DNA of 40,340 nt from a virus: the IMG/VR virus record IMGVR_UViG_3300035701_002835, positions 1-40,340 of that record. One strand, written 5' to 3'. Below are positions 22,842 through 31,193 of the stretch, in pieces. Both the position numbers and the translations under genes were made by a program. Numbering within the stretch: the stretch's first letter is position 1; every line of letters begins with the position of its first letter. Below the pieces are notes generated by a model. That model worked only from the letters and a program-made list of their open reading frames with translations. It was not told the origin of the DNA and did not search any database.

Positions 22842-23188
22842 CGAAGTTATTGTTTCCGATTGATGAACACCCAAAGACCTTAGCTAACTTTGACAAAATC
22901 ATCCGTGATTATTTACAAGAACGGGCAAGCTATGGTTTTAAACACTCTAACCTTCCCATGCGGCACTTTACAGATTTGCTTGAACTCTCACCCAAAGAAG
23001 AAAAGTGTCATTGTGGTCAACTATGGACAAACCATGATTATTCATCATGTGATAGAAAACCACCCATCCCCTCACAACCTGAGAAGGTGTTGCCGAGTAA
23101 GTTTCCGCCAAAAGGACATTTAGACGATATGACAGAGGTTGTTAGAAAAATCAACGAAATCATCGAATACTTGCGGGAGAGAGAGTGA
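22829..23188 (+). CDS. Unknown protein with a CHCG motif
   Basis: 119 residues from ATG 22829, chosen because GAGGAGGAG precedes it. EKCHCGQLWTNHDYSSC near the middle could be a zinc site; a Pro-rich linker and a final helix (VVRKINEIIEYLRERE) follow. Function unknown. Confidence 0.55.
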   Translation: MHKLTKLLFPIDEHPKTLANFDKIIRDYLQERASYGFKHSNLPMRHFTDLLELSPKEEKCHCGQLWTNHDYSSCDRKPPIPSQPEKVLPSKFPPKGHLDDMTEVVRKINEIIEYLRERE

Positions 23189-23827
23189 ATGAAACCTTTT
23201 ATCATTACATCATACGTGACTAAAGATACACCTTATGAAGAAGTTGTAGAACAATATTTACGACCTTCTCTCGAAAAGTTTAAACTTGTACATTATATCG
23301 AGACCGTACCTGATTTAGGAGATTGGTATCAGAATACCGCTTACAAGCCCGCTTTTCTGTTAAAGATGTTACATATGTTTAAAGAGCATGATATTGTTTT
23401 TCTCGATGCAGACGCAACCGTAGAACAGTATCCTACGCTCTTTAATGAGATACCAGACGAATACTCTCTAGCGTTGCATTATTTAGAGTGGAAGACTTGG
23501 TACAATCAACCTACAGTATCTACGGTTGAGACACTATCGGGTACTCTTTATCTACGGAACACTAGTCGAATCGTAGATATGCTCTCTATCTGGTCTCAAG
23601 AAAGCGTTCTCACACGCATGTGGGAACAAAAAGTCTTACAACGGGTACTTGGTGACTTTTTTGATATTAAAGTCTATCATCTACCATTAGACTACTGTTA
23701 TATTAAAACTCTTCCACAAGGTCAAGAACCGTATGTCAAGATTGAACATCCAGTTATTGCCCATCATCAAGTATCACGGCAATTAAAAAGGAGGAAAGAA
23801 TGGAAGAATATAAAGATAACAAAATAA
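23189..23827 (+). CDS. GT-A-type glycosyltransferase-like protein
   Basis: 212 residues. DIVFLDADATVEQYP contains a DxD motif after a hydrophobic strand, the metal and nucleotide-sugar site of GT-A enzymes, and the N-terminal FIITSYVTKDTPYEEVVEQY suits the first Rossmann strand. The later HYLEWKTWYNQPTVSTVETL and LSGTLYLRN resemble putative nucleotide-sugar transferases of phages. It would add a sugar to DNA, protein or glycan. It overlaps the next gene by 28 bases. Confidence 0.7.
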   Translation: MKPFIITSYVTKDTPYEEVVEQYLRPSLEKFKLVHYIETVPDLGDWYQNTAYKPAFLLKMLHMFKEHDIVFLDADATVEQYPTLFNEIPDEYSLALHYLEWKTWYNQPTVSTVETLSGTLYLRNTSRIVDMLSIWSQESVLTRMWEQKVLQRVLGDFFDIKVYHLPLDYCYIKTLPQGQEPYVKIEHPVIAHHQVSRQLKRRKEWKNIKITK

Positions 23828-24000
23828 CAGTAACCGATTGTCGTGGTCATAGTCTTACATTAACTCTTTCTTGGGATGCTGATATTGAAGCTTGGACAGA
23901 AACGTTTAAAACTATTATGACCTTTTTAACTTTTCATCCGAATTCAATCGCTGAAATGTTTGCAAGTGATGAGATAAACTATGATACCAAAGAAGAATGA
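23800..24000 (+). CDS. Small acidic unknown protein
   Basis: 66 residues; AAAAGGAGGAAAGA precedes the ATG inside the glycosyltransferase end. The core TLTLSWDADIEAWTETFKTI followed by a second hydrophobic helix looks like a folded mini-domain that recurs in phages. Function unknown. Confidence 0.6.
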   Translation: MEEYKDNKITVTDCRGHSLTLTLSWDADIEAWTETFKTIMTFLTFHPNSIAEMFASDEINYDTKEE

Positions 24001-24154
24001 ACAAACAGGTTACGTTCCTTGTGAATTGTGTGCTGAAGAATATGCTATAGATGCTGTTGGTGGTGTCACACCGGATGGGCGTAGAGGATATTTTTTAGTT
24101 TGCCCAGCATGTAAACAAATAGTATTAGATGAAAGAAGAAAGAGACGAGAATGA
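23981..24154 (+). CDS. 57-residue zinc-ribbon protein
   Basis: C14-x2-C17 (PCELC) and C41-x2-C44 (VCPAC) form a full zinc ribbon, with GYFLV as the connecting strand and a basic tail (DERRKRRE). It overlaps both neighbours. Function unknown. Confidence 0.55.
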   Translation: MIPKKNEQTGYVPCELCAEEYAIDAVGGVTPDGRRGYFLVCPACKQIVLDERRKRRE

Positions 24155-25029
24155 ATAACTGTTTCAATGGGCTCTTAGTAGTAAATGTTGAATTGACTTC
24201 TCGCTGTAATAAATCTTGTTGGATGTGTGGCCGCCGTAAATGGGAACAGATTGAGAAGACTGATTGGGGTGATATGGATAGGGATTTAATGTACAAAACA
24301 TTAAGGCAAATCCCTTCTGGTATTATAGTCCAATTCCATAGTAATGGAGAACCTTTACTGTATCCTCTCTTAGTACAAGCTCTAACTTTTAGACTTGATT
24401 ATATAAGAACTTTGGATACAAATGGGAAACTACTTGTCGAACAAGCCGATTACATTATTGGGCATCTAGAAACCATTACCATTTCAGTTATAGAAAATGA
24501 CCCAGAGCAAGATGAACAATATGAAATAGTCAAGAAATTTTTAGAAATTAAGGGTGATAGGAAACCATTCGTAGTCTATAGGTTGTTAGGAGATGTAGGA
24601 AAACTAGATTCATTACGTCCTCATAAAGAATTAGAAAGTTATGGAACTTATACCTTATTGGCGGATTTAGAAGTCCAACGTAAAGAACGTAGAGAACGTT
24701 GGTACAAATTACCCGGTTTAGTAGCACCGAGAATATTACATAAAGCTATGGGCAGTTTTGGTTATAGTAAAAAAGTAACAATACCTGAACATGGAATTTG
24801 TCTTGATTTATTAAGTCATTTAGTCATTGACAGGTTTGGAGATGTTTATCCCTGTGTAAGATTTAACCCCAATAAATATATGAAATTAGGAAATATTAAA
24901 GAAACGAATTTGATTGATATGTGGAACAGTCCTTATAGATTAGCAACAATTGAACAACATATTAAAGGGAATAGAAAATGTACAGAACTTTGTAGCCAAT
25001 GTGACTTTTATGGAGTACCAACAGGATGA
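24151..25029 (+). CDS. Radical SAM enzyme with SPASM-like C-terminus
   Basis: 292 residues. The CxxxCxxC cluster motif is C19-C23-C26 (SRCNKSCWMC), followed by the HSNGEPLLYP partial-barrel signature. The C-terminal part (CLDL...GDVYPCVRFN...GNI...CTELCSQCDFYG) matches the SPASM/Twitch layout for extra Fe-S clusters. Such enzymes modify peptides, proteins or sugars by radical chemistry. The 41-residue gene after it belongs to a small conserved basic type and is not an obvious peptide substrate. It begins the small-molecule block that includes an aminotransferase and a second radical SAM enzyme. Confidence 0.85.
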   Translation: MNNCFNGLLVVNVELTSRCNKSCWMCGRRKWEQIEKTDWGDMDRDLMYKTLRQIPSGIIVQFHSNGEPLLYPLLVQALTFRLDYIRTLDTNGKLLVEQADYIIGHLETITISVIENDPEQDEQYEIVKKFLEIKGDRKPFVVYRLLGDVGKLDSLRPHKELESYGTYTLLADLEVQRKERRERWYKLPGLVAPRILHKAMGSFGYSKKVTIPEHGICLDLLSHLVIDRFGDVYPCVRFNPNKYMKLGNIKETNLIDMWNSPYRLATIEQHIKGNRKCTELCSQCDFYGVPTG

Positions 25030-25151
25030 GTATTAAACGTAAAAAACAAGTTAGATGCACCATGTGTTCCCAGTATAAGTGGATGGGAAACAGCAAGAAG
25101 AAAAAAAGAATTCGGGATGTACGTAAAATCCAAAGGGAGTTATATGACTGA
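25026..25151 (+). CDS. 41-residue basic CxxC protein
   Basis: Coupled to the radical SAM gene (ATGA). RCTMCSQYKWMGN with C11-x2-C14, then a Lys/Arg-rich helix. I recognise this pattern as recurrent in phage genomes, function unknown. It overlaps the next start by 8 bases. Confidence 0.55.
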   Translation: MSIKRKKQVRCTMCSQYKWMGNSKKKKRIRDVRKIQRELYD

Positions 25152-25947
25152 TATTCAAGTTAGTTTAGTTGCAAGTGCTGTACGAACAACATCATGGTTA
25201 TCTTTTTATGATTCTTTAAAAGGTAACAATATTAAGTATGAAGTGATTTTTGTTGGTAATAGAAAACCTGATTTTAAACTACCAGAAAACTTTACTTATA
25301 TTTATGCAAATGTTAAACCTGCTCAATGCTATGAAATAGGATTTAGAGCCGCAAAAGGTGAACTTGTGCATTGGACGGCTGATGATGCTGATTATGGCAG
25401 GGCACCAAATCGCAATGGATTAGAGATTGGGTATAATACTTACAAAAAATGTAATAATTATAAGATGATTATCGCTATGAGACCCTACGAAGATGGGAGT
25501 GCTAATGTTTGGAAGTTTCATCATTTCTTTGGCGGTAAAGATAATACCCCAGTTATGGCACCATTTGGATTGATGAGTAAACAATTTATGAATGAGATTG
25601 GTGGATACGATAAAGCATTTATAGGTGGTCAGTCAGAAAACGATTTAGTTATGAGAGCTTTTGAAGCTGGTGGTAGCGTACACGTAGACTTAGAAGCTCA
25701 CTTATGGGTAAATCACCGTTTACATGAAAACCCTAATAAATTTAGAGCTTATTATAAGTGGGATAGAGAAGTATTAGAGAACGCCTGGGTACCTACGGGT
25801 TATGGGTCTTATAATGATAGGTCATTAAATTGGGACCAAGTACAAATTTCAGCAACACGCTTAAGACCTTTTGACCCGTTTGTTGAAACAAAAGATTGGA
25901 CTACTGTTAGTCAAGGTCCGAAAGGAGATAATGTGCCATGGAATTAA
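25144..25947 (+). CDS. GT2-like glycosyltransferase
   Basis: 267 residues from ATG 25144 (GGGAGTTAT upstream). Strand VIFVGNRKPDFKLPENF, then VKPAQCYEIGFRAAKG and HWTADDADY give the GT-A Rossmann core with an Asp-rich metal site; GGYDKAFIGGQSENDLVMRA is the acceptor region. The protein at 36917-37645 on the other strand is clearly related (KPAQC.EI.FR.AKG and W..DD). Both probably build the same glycan with the NeuA/NeuB-type genes. Confidence 0.75.
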   Translation: MTDIQVSLVASAVRTTSWLSFYDSLKGNNIKYEVIFVGNRKPDFKLPENFTYIYANVKPAQCYEIGFRAAKGELVHWTADDADYGRAPNRNGLEIGYNTYKKCNNYKMIIAMRPYEDGSANVWKFHHFFGGKDNTPVMAPFGLMSKQFMNEIGGYDKAFIGGQSENDLVMRAFEAGGSVHVDLEAHLWVNHRLHENPNKFRAYYKWDREVLENAWVPTGYGSYNDRSLNWDQVQISATRLRPFDPFVETKDWTTVSQGPKGDNVPWN

Positions 25948-26090
25948 AACATGCTGTACCTATTTCTGTACGTTGTACAAAATGTGAAACGATGAAAGAC
26001 CCTGTGCAAGACAGATGTAAAAAAATAAAAGACCATACTTGGATTTGTGCTAAGTGTGACGAAAGTACTCATAGTCGGAGGACGAAATGA
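25938..26090 (+). CDS. 50-residue zinc-ribbon protein
   Basis: C13-x2-C16 (RCTKC) and C37-x2-C40 (ICAKC), with an extra C27, form a zinc ribbon. AAAGGAGATAATGTGCC precedes the ATG. The stop overlaps the next ATG. Function unknown. Confidence 0.55.
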   Translation: MELKHAVPISVRCTKCETMKDPVQDRCKKIKDHTWICAKCDESTHSRRTK

Positions 26091-26440
26091 AAAAGTTTAT
26101 TTTAACATTAGCGTTCTTATTTTGCTGTCATCTCGCATATGCGTATGACTTAGAAACATTACTTGAAGCACGATATCGTAATGTTGAAATTGTCACAAAA
26201 GATGGTTCTAAATTCGAAGGATATGTTTGGGATGTTATAAAAGTTATTGAAGATGAGGGTAATAAAGATAAGATAATCAAGTATAGTATTAATAGTATGG
26301 ATATTGGTAAGATTGATGTACGAGGTAATGAATTTACTAGTATCACACGTACTAAATATTATCTTATCATCCGTAAAGGAGTTGTCGAATATCAAGTAGA
26401 TAGTGACAATATATCGTTATTAGGCATACAAAAATGGTAA
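26087..26440 (+). CDS. Exported protein with a cleavable signal peptide
   Basis: 117 residues. MKKFILTLAFLFCCHLAYA is a standard Sec signal with an AYA cleavage site before YD. The mature part is beta-rich (VEIVTKDGSKFEGYVWDV; later IGKIDVRGNEFTSITRT), somewhat like a small beta-barrel. It would act in the periplasm or outside the cell. Role unknown; early host-surface modification is one option. Confidence 0.65.
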   Translation: MKKFILTLAFLFCCHLAYAYDLETLLEARYRNVEIVTKDGSKFEGYVWDVIKVIEDEGNKDKIIKYSINSMDIGKIDVRGNEFTSITRTKYYLIIRKGVVEYQVDSDNISLLGIQKW

Positions 26441-26449
26441 GGAGATAAT

Positions 26450-26671
26450 ATGTCATCTTCAAAGAGATATATGGATTTAGGAAAACGCATTAAAAATAAA
26501 AAACATAAATTAGAACAACGTTTAAAAAAGATTGAACGGGCTAGAGCAACAGAACCTGTGATTAATCCTAACACTAAACAACTACCAAAACGTAGTTCTA
26601 ATCCTATCGAGAATACAATCAAAGCATGTCCTATTGGTAGGAAGAGAGAAAGAGCAGGAAGATGGGTGTAA
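26450..26671 (+). CDS. Small basic coiled-coil protein
   Basis: 73 residues; AAGGAGATAAT precedes the ATG. A Lys/Arg-rich helix (KRIKNKKHKLEQRLKKIERA) and a proline-containing tail. Its end overlaps the aminotransferase start by 10 bases. Function unknown. Confidence 0.5.
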   Translation: MSSSKRYMDLGKRIKNKKHKLEQRLKKIERARATEPVINPNTKQLPKRSSNPIENTIKACPIGRKRERAGRWV

Positions 26672-27894
26672 AAGCTATTGAACTAAAGACTACTATTCCT
26701 CACCCGCAAGACGTAAAAGATTATGCTACGTTTATGAAGTATGAAGCTAGGTCTATGCAGGGGCAACTGCCCATTGTTTGGCATAAAGCAAGATACTGTA
26801 ATGTTTGGGATAGATATGGAAATAAATTTCTAGATTTTACTTCTGGTATTGCTGTAGCTAACGCAGGGCATGGGAACTATAATATTGCTAAAGGGATAGA
26901 ACACTTATTACATCGTCCTCTTATGCATAGTTATACCTTTGCTACTGATGTTCGGTATTGGTTTTTACGAGAATTGATTGAAACGTGTTATCCGGGTGGG
27001 AAAGCGTTTTTAGTTTCAGCTGGTACTGAAGCCACCGAAGTAGCTTGTAAGCTGATGAGAATGTATGGTTTACCTAAACGTTCTTTTATAGTATCTTTTA
27101 AAGGTGCTATGCATGGGAGAACGTCTTTAGCAGAGAATTTAAAAGGTAATACTTTGATGAATGGTGGTTGGGCAAGTAAAGATTGGAACGTAGAATGTAT
27201 GGAGTTTCCTAATAACAATACCCCATTTTTAGGATTTAGGAAACCAGAAGATGTTGCAGGTGTTATTATTGAATCGTATCAAGGTTGGAGTGCGAGATTT
27301 TTTAATCCTAAGTTTATTCAAGACTTAGTAAAATATTGTAAAGAACATGATATTTTAGTTTGTTTCGATGAAATACAAGGTGGGTTTGGACGAACGGGAA
27401 AGATGTTTGCGTATGAGCATTATGGGATTGAACGACCCGATTTAATCTGTATTGGAAAAGGGGTAAGCAGTAGTCTACCTCTTTCAGGAGTTATTGGTAG
27501 AGCCGATTTAATTGATTTACCTGAAATGGGTAGCATGAGTTCTACACACTCGGCAAATCCTTTATCTTGTATCGCAGGATTAAAAAACTTATTAGAGATA
27601 CATGATAAGCATCTTGTACAGCAATCACATTATTTAGGAGATATACTTCATTCGTTTTTAAGACAAAAATTTGGTAAAAAGTATGAGATTAATGGAGAAG
27701 GATTACTATTAGGTCTTATCACCGAAACTGAAGAAGAAGCAACTCAAATTGTATGGGAGTGTTTTAAACGAGGGTTACTAACAATTTGGACGCATAAGAA
27801 TAGCGTAAAATTAGCACCACCTTTAACTATAACTGAAGCTGAGTTAGCAGAAGGACTGGGGGTATTAAATGAAGTGTTACTTATGCGGGCATGA
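26662..27894 (+). CDS. Class III PLP-dependent aminotransferase
   Basis: 410 residues, normal for the family. It shows SAGTEATEVACKLMR (PLP phosphate site), DEIQGGFGRTGKMFA at 236-250 with the Asp that contacts PLP nitrogen, and the Schiff-base lysine K266 in CIGKGVSSSLP. The family includes ornithine, GABA and glutamate-1-semialdehyde aminotransferases, so the substrate is open. In this context it probably aminates a sugar-like or small carbonyl compound. Its end overlaps the methyltransferase start by 26 bases. Confidence 0.9.
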   Translation: MGVKAIELKTTIPHPQDVKDYATFMKYEARSMQGQLPIVWHKARYCNVWDRYGNKFLDFTSGIAVANAGHGNYNIAKGIEHLLHRPLMHSYTFATDVRYWFLRELIETCYPGGKAFLVSAGTEATEVACKLMRMYGLPKRSFIVSFKGAMHGRTSLAENLKGNTLMNGGWASKDWNVECMEFPNNNTPFLGFRKPEDVAGVIIESYQGWSARFFNPKFIQDLVKYCKEHDILVCFDEIQGGFGRTGKMFAYEHYGIERPDLICIGKGVSSSLPLSGVIGRADLIDLPEMGSMSSTHSANPLSCIAGLKNLLEIHDKHLVQQSHYLGDILHSFLRQKFGKKYEINGEGLLLGLITETEEEATQIVWECFKRGLLTIWTHKNSVKLAPPLTITEAELAEGLGVLNEVLLMRA

Positions 27895-28690
27895 ACAATT
27901 TAAAGTTGTAAGACATGGGGTAAGAACAGACCCAGATAGCCAAGTTTTGATATGTGTACATTGCGGTCTAATTTTTCTTGGCGAATACAAGATAAATTAT
28001 CGAGACAATGAGATGTTAGAAATAGATTCTTCTGATACAATGGATGGTGCTGATACGGAACGAAGATTTGAACATTATAAACGGTGGTTTCAAAACTCTC
28101 GTATTTTAGATTTTGGATGTGGTAAAGGGTCTTTGTTAACGAAACTAAAAACAGATAGATTAGTAAATTCAACCGAAGTATATGCATTTGAACCAAATCG
28201 TATTTTTGCCAATTTGTTAGCTAACCAATTCCCATTATATACTCAATTAGATATAGTACCTAATAGACATTTTAATATTATCACATTATTTCATGTAATA
28301 GAACATCTTGAAGACCCTATCGAAATATTAAATACTCTATATGATAAGTTACTACCGCAAGGGAAAATCATCATTGAAGTTCCTAATCATGACGAAGCTC
28401 TTTTTAAACTATATAATTGTTCAGCTTATAACGAGTTTATGTATACGCCATATCACAACTTTTATTTTACAACAAAAACTCTCAAAAAATTATTAGACAA
28501 AACTTTGTTTGATGTTGAATTTATTCGTATAGAACAACGTTATGAATTAAGTAATCATCTTCATTGGTTAGCGAAAGGTCAACCCAATGGTCATCTGCAA
28601 TGGCCATTTCTCGATAGTATTGATTATAAACGTCATATCGAATCAATAGGCATGGGAGATACGCTAACGGCGGTGGTGAAAAAATGTTAA
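27869..28690 (+). CDS. AdoMet methyltransferase with N-terminal zinc ribbon
   Basis: 273 residues. A zinc ribbon (C3-x2-C6, CYLCG; C29-x2-C32, CVHCG) leads to a class I methyltransferase with motif I ILDFGCGKGSLL near 95-106, ITLFHVIEHLEDP and GKIIIEVPNHDE. This zinc-plus-methyltransferase arrangement is shared with sugar C-methyltransferases of the Methyltransf_23/13 groups. It may methylate a nucleotide sugar or an intermediate from the neighbouring enzymes. Confidence 0.8.
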   Translation: MKCYLCGHEQFKVVRHGVRTDPDSQVLICVHCGLIFLGEYKINYRDNEMLEIDSSDTMDGADTERRFEHYKRWFQNSRILDFGCGKGSLLTKLKTDRLVNSTEVYAFEPNRIFANLLANQFPLYTQLDIVPNRHFNIITLFHVIEHLEDPIEILNTLYDKLLPQGKIIIEVPNHDEALFKLYNCSAYNEFMYTPYHNFYFTTKTLKKLLDKTLFDVEFIRIEQRYELSNHLHWLAKGQPNGHLQWPFLDSIDYKRHIESIGMGDTLTAVVKKC

Positions 28691-29097
28691 ACTTTCGTCA
28701 TACTTGTATTGTCGTATTAGATTTGAATAGTGCGTTAGAGTTTTATGTTAGTAAGTTAGGCATGAAAATTATTGATTGTGAAACTTTAGAAGGTCCTTAT
28801 CCAGATGAACTATTAGGTATCAAGAACGTTCGATTAACTTACGTTAAATTAGATTTTTTAAATCAGCTTCCTCCACGATTTGAATTACATTATTATGAAA
28901 ATCCTATAGTCGAAGATGTCATTCCTTTTGGTCACATCTCATTAACAACAGAAAACTTAGATGTAGAGTATGAACGACTTAAAAAATTAGGTGTGAACTT
29001 TGTTTCACCACCTATTGTTGCACCAGATACAGGACGAAAAGTGTGTTTCTGTACAGACCCTGACTTCAACTTGATTGAACTTGTGGAGGACGTATAA
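28684..29097 (+). CDS. VOC superfamily (glyoxalase-like) protein
   Basis: 137 residues. Two beta-alpha-beta-beta-beta units: FRHTCIVVLDLNSALEFYVS with H5 as a likely metal ligand, FELHYYENP with a Glu, FGHISLTTENLDVEYERLKK with a His and FNLIELVED with a final Glu. Metal-dependent VOC enzymes isomerise, epimerise or oxidise small molecules. It overlaps the methyltransferase by 7 bases and probably works on the same pathway. Confidence 0.8.
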   Translation: MLNFRHTCIVVLDLNSALEFYVSKLGMKIIDCETLEGPYPDELLGIKNVRLTYVKLDFLNQLPPRFELHYYENPIVEDVIPFGHISLTTENLDVEYERLKKLGVNFVSPPIVAPDTGRKVCFCTDPDFNLIELVEDV

Positions 29098-29100
29098 GCT

Positions 29101-29649
29101 TTGAATAATTATTATGTCTATTTATATATAAATCCTATTAATAATTCTATTTTTTATGTTGGCAAAGGAAAAGATGATAGATTACTTAGTCAACAAAGAA
29201 ATTATTTATTTAAAACTGAATTAAAAATTATTCGAAAACATAAAAAAACCCCTATCGTTCAAAAAATAAAAAATAATCTATCTGAAATTGAAGCATTTAA
29301 ATTAGAAGAAAAATTAATAAAATTATATGGAAGAAAAGACTTACATAAAGGAACATTATGTAATTTAACTAATGGTGGAGAAGGAGAAAGTGGGCATATT
29401 CATAGTACAGAACATAAAACAAAAATAAGTATTGCTTTAAAAGGCCATCCCGTTTCTAAAAATACCCGGCAAAAGATAGGAAAAGCAAATGCTAAATCTC
29501 TCCTTGGGCATAAACATACACAAACAACTAAAGATAAAATGAGTAAAATACGTCTTGGGTCGAAACATCCTTTTTTTGGTAAACATCATTCTAAACAGTC
29601 TAGATATAAACAAAGATTATCGGCTCTTAAAAGATATAGCAATGTCTAA
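29101..29649 (+). CDS. GIY-YIG homing endonuclease with NUMOD3 repeats
   Basis: 182 residues from TTG 29101. The GIY-YIG core is YVYLYINP...FYVGKGKDDR, followed by further family parts (EIEAFKLEEKLIKLYG; NLTNGGEGESG). Three or four NUMOD3 units fill the C-terminus (TEHKTKISIALKGHPVS and so on). It is inserted between the VOC and radical SAM genes and its end overlaps the next start by 8 bases. It is visibly more AT-rich and uses more AAA/AAT/ATT codons than its neighbours, which fits recent arrival. Confidence 0.9.
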   Translation: MNNYYVYLYINPINNSIFYVGKGKDDRLLSQQRNYLFKTELKIIRKHKKTPIVQKIKNNLSEIEAFKLEEKLIKLYGRKDLHKGTLCNLTNGGEGESGHIHSTEHKTKISIALKGHPVSKNTRQKIGKANAKSLLGHKHTQTTKDKMSKIRLGSKHPFFGKHHSKQSRYKQRLSALKRYSNV

Positions 29650-31069
29650 AGTACTATTCATTATTCACGACAACTCGCAAGAAGACAATAGATTCCCATT
29701 AGGCGTTGCTTATTTGGCCGCAATGCTACGAAAGGACGGTATCGATGTCTACATCTATTCTATGGATGTGTACCATTACACTAACGACGATTTGGCTACT
29801 TTTCTTAGTCTTCACGATTTTGATGTTATTGGGCTCTCTTTCACGGCGGCGAGATTTAATACTATCATCAAACCGCTCTGTAAAGTCATCAATGAAAATA
29901 AGAAGAAAGCTTGGTTCGTCCTTGGCGGGCACGGGTCTTCACCCATCCCAGATTTCGTCCTCAAAGAAACGAAAGCAGACATCGTTATTGTTGGGGAAGC
30001 TGAAGAAACGATAGCTCAATTGGTATTCTGTAAACGAGCTAAAGGTGATGGGATTGATAAGATTCCTAATCTTGTTATTCGTGATAAAGATGGTATCTAT
30101 AGTACCTTCAGAAAACGCCCAACACTACCTTTAGATAGACTACCTTATCCTACATGGGAACTATTTCCTATTGAGAAATACGCTACATGCATCCAGTTTG
30201 CTCATCATGAACCAAACGATAAGTACTTACAAATAATCACAAGTAGAGGGTGTGTCAATCGTTGTGCGTTCTGTTATCGTATGGAACGTGGTTATCGTAT
30301 GCGTAGTATTAGTGATGTAGTTAAAGAAATGAATATGTTGAATGATTATTATGGTATTAATTATTTTGAGATTTTAGATGAGATGTTTGTATTGGATAAA
30401 AATAGGTTGCAAGAATTTAAAAATGAACTTGATAGATATCATCTGAAGATTAAGTATACGTGTGATGGTAGAGTGGATGTGATTAATGATGAATTAATGG
30501 AACTCCTCAAAGCTTCTGGTTGTACGTTCTTAAATTTTGGTTTTGAATCAGCCAATCAGAATGTTCTCAATAGTATGAGAAAGCATACTACAGTTGAACA
30601 GAATATAAAAGCCGCCGAGTTGGCAAAGAAACATGGTATCATGTTAGGGTTAAATCTTATTTGGAATAATGTTGGTGATAATCTACAAACGTTACACGAA
30701 GATGTGGCATTTTTAAAGAAGTATAATACATACTTTCAGTTAAGGACGATTAAACCCGTTACTCCTTATCCTGGGTCTGACTTATATTTTCAAGCAATTA
30801 AAGAAGGTTTATTAACAGGACCTAAAGATTTTTTTAATCGTTTTCAGAACATAGATTTAGTAACTGTTAATTTTACAGATATGCCAGAAGAAGAAATGTA
30901 TAAAGCTTTGTTTGAAGTTAATCGAGATTTGATTTTAGACCACTATGCCCACACAACAAAAGATGGAGCCAAAGCATTAGTACTTATTGACCAGCTCTAT
31001 CGTTTATATTTTGAAGGAGATTTAAGTTTTAGAGGTACCAGGGATTATAGCAGGGCGAATGGAGTATAA
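29642..31069 (+). CDS. B12-binding-type radical SAM enzyme
   Basis: 475 residues from ATG 29642. Residues 1-130 form a Rossmann domain of the B12-binding kind (PLGVAYLAAMLRKDGIDVYI; DVIGLSFTA; VLGGHGSSPIPDF; ADIVIVGEAEET). The radical SAM cluster is C204-C208-C211 (SRGCVNRCAFCYR). A HemN-like tail follows. Such enzymes methylate unactivated carbons, rearrange rings or join C-S and C-C bonds. Together with the aminotransferase, methyltransferases and VOC enzyme it suggests a tailored sugar or other metabolite. Confidence 0.85.
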   Translation: MSKVLFIIHDNSQEDNRFPLGVAYLAAMLRKDGIDVYIYSMDVYHYTNDDLATFLSLHDFDVIGLSFTAARFNTIIKPLCKVINENKKKAWFVLGGHGSSPIPDFVLKETKADIVIVGEAEETIAQLVFCKRAKGDGIDKIPNLVIRDKDGIYSTFRKRPTLPLDRLPYPTWELFPIEKYATCIQFAHHEPNDKYLQIITSRGCVNRCAFCYRMERGYRMRSISDVVKEMNMLNDYYGINYFEILDEMFVLDKNRLQEFKNELDRYHLKIKYTCDGRVDVINDELMELLKASGCTFLNFGFESANQNVLNSMRKHTTVEQNIKAAELAKKHGIMLGLNLIWNNVGDNLQTLHEDVAFLKKYNTYFQLRTIKPVTPYPGSDLYFQAIKEGLLTGPKDFFNRFQNIDLVTVNFTDMPEEEMYKALFEVNRDLILDHYAHTTKDGAKALVLIDQLYRLYFEGDLSFRGTRDYSRANGV

Positions 31070-31070
31070 C

Positions 31071-31193
31071 ATGTTTTTTTGGTTAAAGCATCGGCATCTT
31101 ATTGGTCGTTTAAGATTCTGGGTTATCAATCGACTAAACAGACAAGAAGGTAAACAAGGCTTTTATTGTACTCTGTGTGAGAGAGATTATTAA
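31071..31193 (+). CDS. 40-residue basic CxxC protein
   Basis: One base after the radical SAM stop. An aromatic/basic N-terminus (MFFWLKHRHLIGRLRFWVIN) and C33-x2-C36 near the end. The TAATG junction couples it to the next gene. Function unknown. Confidence 0.5.
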   Translation: MFFWLKHRHLIGRLRFWVINRLNRQEGKQGFYCTLCERDY

